Below are positions 1 through 5,724 of a stretch of 5,724 nt of DNA, piece after piece. The stretch is from contig JAQVOT010000078.1 of the NCBI GenBank assembly GCA_028702415.1, positions 1-5,724 of the forward strand, read 5' to 3'. The stretch's first letter is position 1. Each line of letters opens with the position of its first letter. Source of the DNA: Eubacteriales bacterium. GTDB lineage: Bacteria; Bacillota; Clostridia; Peptostreptococcales; Anaerovoracaceae. Made by a program: the position numbers and the translations under genes. The notes beneath the pieces were generated by a model. It was not told where the DNA came from, did not search any database, and saw only the letters and a list, made by a program, of their open reading frames with translations.

Positions 1-2055
1 CGGGCAGCTGAGGCAGTTTGCATCTGTTCTCTTGATAGTTGAAGGACATCGTATACCTCTAAGCTGTTCGGTAATAGTTTCAACCGGGAGTCCACACCTA
101 AGAGCGATACTGATCAATCTACTTGTCGCCTCACTCTGACACGGACAGCCACCTGCCTTGCCTGTGTTCGTAAACACCTCACACAATCCCTGATCATCAT
201 AGGAAACGGTCACATAAAGGTTCCCGCATCCAGTCTTCATTTTCTCGGTCATTCCCTGCACTTCATCAGGTCTTTCTCTTGGGGCAAGAGGTTTAGACTC
301 TTTGATTCCTTCTGTGGAATCGTCTTTTTTCTTGTTTACAGCTCCTATATTGAGAACCTGCTCATCTCTTGACCCGTCCCTGTATATGGTTACCCCTTTG
401 CATCCCGTTTCAAATGCCATCATGTAAACTTCGGCAACCTCTTCTCTTGTGGCGTCTTTTGTGAAGTTCACGGTTTTTGAAACTGCATTATCGGTATATT
501 TCTGGAAGGCTGACTGGGTCAAGATATGCTCACCCGGTGTAATGTCGTGTGCACAAACGAACACTTCTTTGATATGCTGTGGGATTTCCTCGATATGCTG
601 AAGGCTACCTTCCTGAATTATCTTTCGCATGAGCTCCTCGGAATAAATGCCCTCGGCTTCAAGTCGTTTCTTCAGGATTGGGTTGATTTCAAGCATTTCT
701 GTGCCATCCATAATGTTTCTTATGAATGCAAAGCCAAATACAGGCTCAATGCCCGAAGATGCGCCGCAGATAACAGAGATGGTTCCTGTTGGTGCAATAG
801 TCGTGATTGTGCCGTTTCTCAGTGGTTCTGACTTGCCCGCGTAAGTACTTTCGTCAAAGAGCGGAAATGCCCCTCTCTTTTTTGCAAGCTTGATGGATTC
901 ATCTCTGCCTACCGTCTGGATTATTCCCATGATATCTTCGGCAATTTTTATTGCCTCTTCTGAACCGTATCTCATGTTCATCTCAAGAAGCAGGTCTGCA
1001 TAGCCCATAATCCCTAGCCCTATTTTTCGTGTTGATTTTGTCATTCTGGTAATCTCATCAAGAGGATACCTGTTAACATCTATAACGTTGTCAAGGAAAT
1101 GTACTGCTTTTCTGACCGTCCTTGTAAGCTTGTCCATGTCAAGAGTAACTGTTCCGTCTTCCTTCTCAGAAGTCATCTGAACCAGATTGATGGAGCCGAG
1201 GTTACAGCTCTCATACGGAAGAAGCGGCTGCTCGCCACATGGGTTTGTTGCTTCAAGCTCTCCTACTCCCGGAACAATATTATCTTTATTGAGTCTGTCC
1301 AGGAATATGATACCCGGTTCGCCCGTTTTCCATGCCGAGTCGACAATAAGATCAAACACTTCTCCTGCGTCAGGTGAATCTATCACCCGTTTGGTGCTCG
1401 GATCAATTAAATCGTAGTTTTCACCGTTCTTCACCTTAAGCATGAAGTCTTCTGTTATGCCCACGGAAATATTAAAATTGTTCAGCTGTGAGGTGTCGTT
1501 TTTGCAGGTAATGAACTCCTTTATCTGAGGATGGTCAATTCTCAGAATTCCCATATTCGCCCCCCGCCTCCTGGACCCTTGCTTCACGGTCTCAGTTGCA
1601 GCGTTAAATACAGTCATAAAACTGATTGGGCCCGATGCTACTCCGCTTGTGCTACCTACGTTTGCACCGTCAGATCTGATTCTGCTAAAAGAGTATCCTG
1701 TCCCCCCTCCTGACTTGTGAACCAGCGCCCCGTTTTTTACGCTTTCAAAGATGGCTTCCATGCTGTCTTCCACAGGAAGAACGAAGCATGCTGAAAGCTG
1801 ACCGATTTCGGTTCCGGCGTTCATGAGGGTTGGTGAGTTTGGCATAAATTCCAGGTTTTGCATCATCTCTTTGAATTCCGATCTGGTTTGTGCAATCTCC
1901 TTTTCTGTTGCTCCGTGCAGCTCATCTGCAGAAGCGATAGTCCCTGCAACTCTTTCGAACAGACCGTCAACCGTTTCTATCAATTCCCCTTCTGAGTTTT
2001 TTAACAGGTATCTTTCTTCAAGAATTTTTATTGCGTTGTTGCTAATCTTTGACAT
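1..2055 (-). CDS. nrdJ: Adenosylcobalamin-dependent (class II) ribonucleotide reductase, 3' end outside window
   Basis: Reduces ribonucleotides to deoxyribonucleotides in the cytoplasm using a thiyl radical made from adenosylcobalamin, so it works with or without oxygen. I translated the whole frame: 685 codons run uninterrupted from the ATG at 2053-2055 to the left edge. Visible motifs are the first redox Cys in QLSACF (C90), the NPCGE loop (N271, radical C273, E275) followed by YESCN (second redox C284), the phosphate-binding APTGT (421-425), and GCKGVTIYRDGS (551-562). From about residue 600 (TGCGNLYV, GKAGGC, LRGIRCP) it is a TSCPD domain, and its signature LSCP is cut by the window edge; the usual C-terminal cysteines would follow outside. 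There is no N-terminal ATP-cone: the protein begins directly with the reductase N-domain. No partner radical-subunit gene is present, as expected for class II. The start is supported by a GAGGA ribosome binding site 7 nt upstream and an in-frame stop just beyond. It appears monocistronic at its 5' side. Confidence 0.97.
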   Translation of the reverse strand, partial: MSKISNNAIKILEERYLLKNSEGELIETVDGLFERVAGTIASADELHGATEKEIAQTRSEFKEMMQNLEFMPNSPTLMNAGTEIGQLSACFVLPVEDSMEAIFESVKNGALVHKSGGGTGYSFSRIRSDGANVGSTSGVASGPISFMTVFNAATETVKQGSRRRGANMGILRIDHPQIKEFITCKNDTSQLNNFNISVGITEDFMLKVKNGENYDLIDPSTKRVIDSPDAGEVFDLIVDSAWKTGEPGIIFLDRLNKDNIVPGVGELEATNPCGEQPLLPYESCNLGSINLVQMTSEKEDGTVTLDMDKLTRTVRKAVHFLDNVIDVNRYPLDEITRMTKSTRKIGLGIMGYADLLLEMNMRYGSEEAIKIAEDIMGIIQTVGRDESIKLAKKRGAFPLFDESTYAGKSEPLRNGTITTIAPTGTISVICGASSGIEPVFGFAFIRNIMDGTEMLEINPILKKRLEAEGIYSEELMRKIIQEGSLQHIEEIPQHIKEVFVCAHDITPGEHILTQSAFQKYTDNAVSKTVNFTKDATREEVAEVYMMAFETGCKGVTIYRDGSRDEQVLNIGAVNKKKDDSTEGIKESKPLAPRERPDEVQGMTEKMKTGCGNLYVTVSYDDQGLCEVFTNTGKAGGCPCQSEATSRLISIALRCGLPVETITEQLRGIRCPSTIKRTDANCLSCP

Positions 2056-2062
2056 GTTCTTG

Positions 2063-2067
2063 TCCTC
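2063..2067 (-). promoter_or_regulatory. Ribosome binding site of nrdJ
   Basis: GAGGA on the minus strand, 7 nt before the ATG, within a purine-rich GAAGAAGAGGACAAGAAC tract. It fixes the nrdJ start; an in-frame TAA lies a few codons upstream at about 2077-2079. Confidence 0.8.
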
Positions 2068-2149
2068 TTCTTCGTTTTAATCCTATATATGCTTCTCTGT
2101 GCTTGTGGTTTTTATTATATTTAAGTTTGCGGAGTACAATTATAATTAC

Positions 2150-2165
2150 CCTCTATATATTGTGG
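2150..2165 (-). promoter_or_regulatory. NrdR box upstream of nrdJ
   Basis: The plus-strand 16-mer CCTCTATATATTGTGG matches the known NrdR consensus acaCwAtATaTwGtgt at 13 of 16 positions, with all ten core positions (CwAtATaTwG) perfect. NrdR is the ATP/dATP-sensing repressor of ribonucleotide reductase genes, and its boxes normally occur in pairs. The best candidate partner is a half-quality site at 2184-2199 (ACACTAT half matches, about 10 of 16), 34 nt away centre to centre. That spacing is a little longer than the usual three helical turns. Position directly upstream of nrdJ strongly supports the assignment. Confidence 0.72.
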
Positions 2166-2181
2166 CTTCTAATAAAGACAA
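2154..2181 (-). promoter_or_regulatory. Candidate proximal nrdJ promoter
   Basis: Minus-strand TTGTCT (2181-2176) is followed after 16 nt by TATATA (2159-2154). The -10 lies inside the NrdR box, so NrdR binding would block it directly. Predicted start of transcription is near 2147, giving a leader of about 90 nt. Neither hexamer is perfect, and AT-rich sequence produces such matches easily. Confidence 0.4.
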
Positions 2182-2191
2182 GCACACTATC

Positions 2192-2226
2192 TTGATTAGA
2201 ACATAATTATACAGCTTTCTAATCAA
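2192..2226. repeat. Perfect 10-bp inverted repeat around a TATAAT, possible operator
   Basis: TTGATTAGAA (2192-2201) and TTCTAATCAA (2217-2226) are exact reverse complements separated by 15 nt, with arm centres 25 nt apart. The centre falls in the -10 element at 2206-2211. Neither side is followed by a T-run, so it is not a terminator. It does not match the NrdR consensus. A binding site for a dimeric or tetrameric regulator of nrdJ is the simplest reading, but the regulator is unknown. Confidence 0.5.
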
Positions 2227-2234
2227 TTTGGGAA
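2206..2234 (-). promoter_or_regulatory. Candidate distal nrdJ promoter
   Basis: Minus-strand TTCCCA (2234-2229, 4 of 6 matches to TTGACA), a 17-nt spacer, then a perfect TATAAT (2211-2206). Predicted transcription start is near 2199, giving a leader of about 145 nt that would include both arms of the possible leader stem. The -10 sits at the centre of a perfect 10-bp inverted repeat. Confidence 0.48.
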
Positions 2235-2243
2235 ACATTTTTT

Positions 2244-2285
2244 AAAAAAAATGAGTTTTCGGAAACGTCCCGAAAACTCATTTTT
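2244..2285 (-). terminator. Intrinsic terminator after the NlpC/P60 gene
   Basis: Arms 2247-2262 and 2270-2285 pair over 16 bp (core ATGAGTTTTCGG / CCGAAAACTCAT plus flanking A-T pairs) around a 7-nt loop. In the minus direction the stem is followed by a run of Ts (2250-2244). The stem begins only 1 nt beyond the stop codon of the preceding gene. The opposite side carries five Ts, so it could work weakly in the plus direction too, though no plus-strand gene ends here. Confidence 0.92.
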
Positions 2286-2286
2286 G

Positions 2287-3312
2287 TTAATCTACAAATC
2301 TTCTGATTGTTAGTATCTTTCCCGGTGCGTGGACACTGCTTGTGGTGATCCCTGCTCGGGAGTTATAGGCGTGAACGATTTTGCCATCCCCCATGTACAT
2401 AGCGTAGTGACCCGGATAGTAAACAACATCGCCGGGCTTGGCTTCTGCCAGGCAAACGCCCTTGCCCATCTTGTAGAATCCCATTCTCGGAACATTGTAA
2501 CCGCAATTCCTGTAAACAGAATGGATAAATCCGGAACAGTCAGCTCCGTTGGTCAGTGATGTGCCTCCGTATTTGTAAGGGTTGCCTACGAACTGAAGAC
2601 CGTACTCTACCATTCTCATTCCATTATCGCTTCCCAGCAAACTGCCGCTGTAATCAGCCCAGGCGGTATCTTTAGGTCTCTCCTTTGTGCCCAGATACAT
2701 TACGGTATCCACGGGTTTTTCCTTTATTTTCTCTTTAACTGGTTCTGCGGATTCCTCTTCCCCATTAACCATTGTCACCTCATTGGTCACAATTTTGCTT
2801 CCATCCTCGCCCCGGGATTTCAATTCTGTGTTGCCCTCAAACAGTTCATCGGTCTTCTCATAAACGACCTCGGGCTTCACAACTTCTTCAATATCAACCT
2901 TTGCTTCAGTGGTTATATGCATCAAGGGGTCATCCGTCTCATTGCTGGCGATGATGGTTTCGACAGCATCTTTCGCAGTCATGACAACCGGTGGTTTAAC
3001 CCCAACAAACAGAGGCTTGTTCTCAATTTTCATCTCTTCTTCAATTTTGATAGAATCGATGACACCATCCTCGGGGATGTAGTTTTTCATAACGCCGCGA
3101 ACCACCTTCTCGGCGGTTTCCTTGTCCTTTACCAGAACCACTTCCTTACCGTCCGCGGAAATCATGTAAGGATCTTCTACCTTTGTTCCGTCTGCATATA
3201 CCGCGTAGGGTTTTACCAGTACATTAAATGCTATCCCTGCAGCGATTACGAATGCAAAAGCAATAATAACCGCAGTCAAAATTCCTTTGTGTCTATTATA
3301 CAACTCAACCAT
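2287..3312 (-). CDS. Membrane-anchored G5 and NlpC/P60 (C40) peptidoglycan endopeptidase
   Basis: Predicted cell-wall hydrolase of 341 aa. Residues 1-10 are short and charged, 11-33 form one hydrophobic membrane segment without a clear signal-peptidase site, so the protein is probably anchored with its bulk outside the membrane. Residues about 40-130 resemble the DGKEV.LVKDKETAEKV region that often precedes G5 domains in Clostridia. Residues about 135-210 look like a G5 domain, which is thought to bind the wall. Residues about 228-341 are NlpC/P60: DCSGF gives the catalytic C259, GHYAMYMGDG gives H302, and IVHA gives H314 as the likely third residue. The family cleaves peptide cross-bridge stems, classically after D-Glu. 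The usual Ser/Gln-rich stretch after the PR motif reads PRMGFYKMGKGV here. The gene has its own strong promoter and its own terminator, so it can be transcribed alone. Exact bond specificity cannot be told. Confidence 0.9.
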   Translation of the reverse strand: MVELYNRHKGILTAVIIAFAFVIAAGIAFNVLVKPYAVYADGTKVEDPYMISADGKEVVLVKDKETAEKVVRGVMKNYIPEDGVIDSIKIEEEMKIENKPLFVGVKPPVVMTAKDAVETIIASNETDDPLMHITTEAKVDIEEVVKPEVVYEKTDELFEGNTELKSRGEDGSKIVTNEVTMVNGEEESAEPVKEKIKEKPVDTVMYLGTKERPKDTAWADYSGSLLGSDNGMRMVEYGLQFVGNPYKYGGTSLTNGADCSGFIHSVYRNCGYNVPRMGFYKMGKGVCLAEAKPGDVVYYPGHYAMYMGDGKIVHAYNSRAGITTSSVHAPGKILTIRRFVD

Positions 3313-3317
3313 AAATA

Positions 3318-3324
3318 CCTTTCC
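3318..3324 (-). promoter_or_regulatory. Ribosome binding site of the NlpC/P60 gene
   Basis: GGAAAGG on the minus strand, 5 nt before the ATG at 3310-3312. Moderate match to the anti-Shine-Dalgarno sequence, but it supports this start, which also places the membrane segment at the N-terminus. Confidence 0.6.
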
Positions 3325-3366
3325 AAATTTCCAATCCCCCTTCGCTGTTTCCCAAATACGTCCAGC

Positions 3367-3395
3367 ATTTTATCATTGTTTAGAAATTATGTCAA
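3367..3395 (-). promoter_or_regulatory. Sigma-A type promoter of the NlpC/P60 gene
   Basis: Minus-strand TTGACA (3395-3390, perfect -35), a 17-nt spacer, then TAAAAT (3372-3367, 5 of 6). This is the best promoter in the window. Transcription should start near 3360, giving a leader of about 47 nt. It lies in the gap just after serS. Confidence 0.85.
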
Positions 3396-3427
3396 CCTAG
3401 GCCCTAATCCGTTATTATTAAATATGC

Positions 3428-5724
<2,297 letters not shown>

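Larger units (their letters stand above)
2098..2186 (-). other. Possible long-range stem in the nrdJ leader RNA
   Basis: Read on the minus strand, TGTGCTTGT (2186-2178) is perfectly complementary to ACAAGCACA (2106-2098). After a 1-nt versus 4-nt internal loop, TTTATTA (2176-2170) is complementary to TAATAAA (2117-2111). The two helices (9 + 7 bp) nest and would enclose about 52 nt. That loop holds the NrdR box and a small hairpin (2147-2151 with 2132-2136, one G-U pair) capped by the palindrome AATTATAATT. The pairing is seen in the sequence; that it forms in RNA is inference, and it requires transcription from the distal promoter. It does not match a riboswitch class I recognise. Confidence 0.35.

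Noticed and set aside
526..1713. Several plus-strand open frames of 60 to 101 codons
   Set aside because: All are antisense to the continuous nrdJ reading frame, whose conserved motifs I read through this whole stretch without a break.
2056..2243. Cobalamin riboswitch in front of the B12-dependent reductase
   Set aside because: The gap is too short for the usual aptamer of about 200 nt. The only resemblance is AGCCAC on the minus strand near 2163-2168, without the rest of the B12 box or the other conserved elements.
3396..3427. Terminator after serS using the CCTAGG / AGGGCCT palindromes
   Set aside because: The palindromes are only 6 to 7 bp with no loop and no following T-run, so they do not make an intrinsic terminator.

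Overview
All four protein-coding genes lie on the minus strand, so the window reads right to left. Base composition is moderate by eye, with AT-rich gaps between genes. The gene content suggests an anaerobic, low-to-mid-GC Firmicute of the class Clostridia: a B12-dependent (class II) ribonucleotide reductase, a membrane-anchored G5 + NlpC/P60 wall hydrolase, strong GGAGG-type ribosome binding sites, and a long glutamine-synthetase-like protein. Genus cannot be told from the sequence.

Layout in transcription order: (1) 5724-4714, the C-terminal half of a glutamine synthetase family protein whose start lies outside the window. (2) After 14 nt, serS (4699-3428), complete, almost certainly co-transcribed with gene 1. 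(3) A 115-nt gap holding a near-consensus sigma-A promoter, then a 341-aa anchored NlpC/P60 endopeptidase with a G5 domain (3312-2287), closed by a strong intrinsic terminator at 2244-2285. (4) An AT-rich regulatory gap of about 190 nt, then nrdJ (2055-1), which runs off the left edge just inside its C-terminal TSCPD domain.

The genes are ordinary housekeeping functions: nitrogen assimilation or a related ligation, tRNA charging, cell-wall turnover and deoxyribonucleotide synthesis. The part most worth a second look is the nrdJ upstream region. It carries a NrdR box with a perfect 10-base core (2150-2165), a perfect 10-bp inverted repeat centred on a consensus TATAAT (2192-2226), and a pair of nested complementary segments that could close a long leader stem around the NrdR box (2098-2186). 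Together these suggest layered control of nrdJ, but none of it is proven by sequence alone. The second point of interest is the glutamine-synthetase-like protein, which keeps the core GS motifs but has changed positions in the active-site region and a long helical C-terminal extension. No mobile elements, CRISPR arrays, tRNA or rRNA genes were seen.
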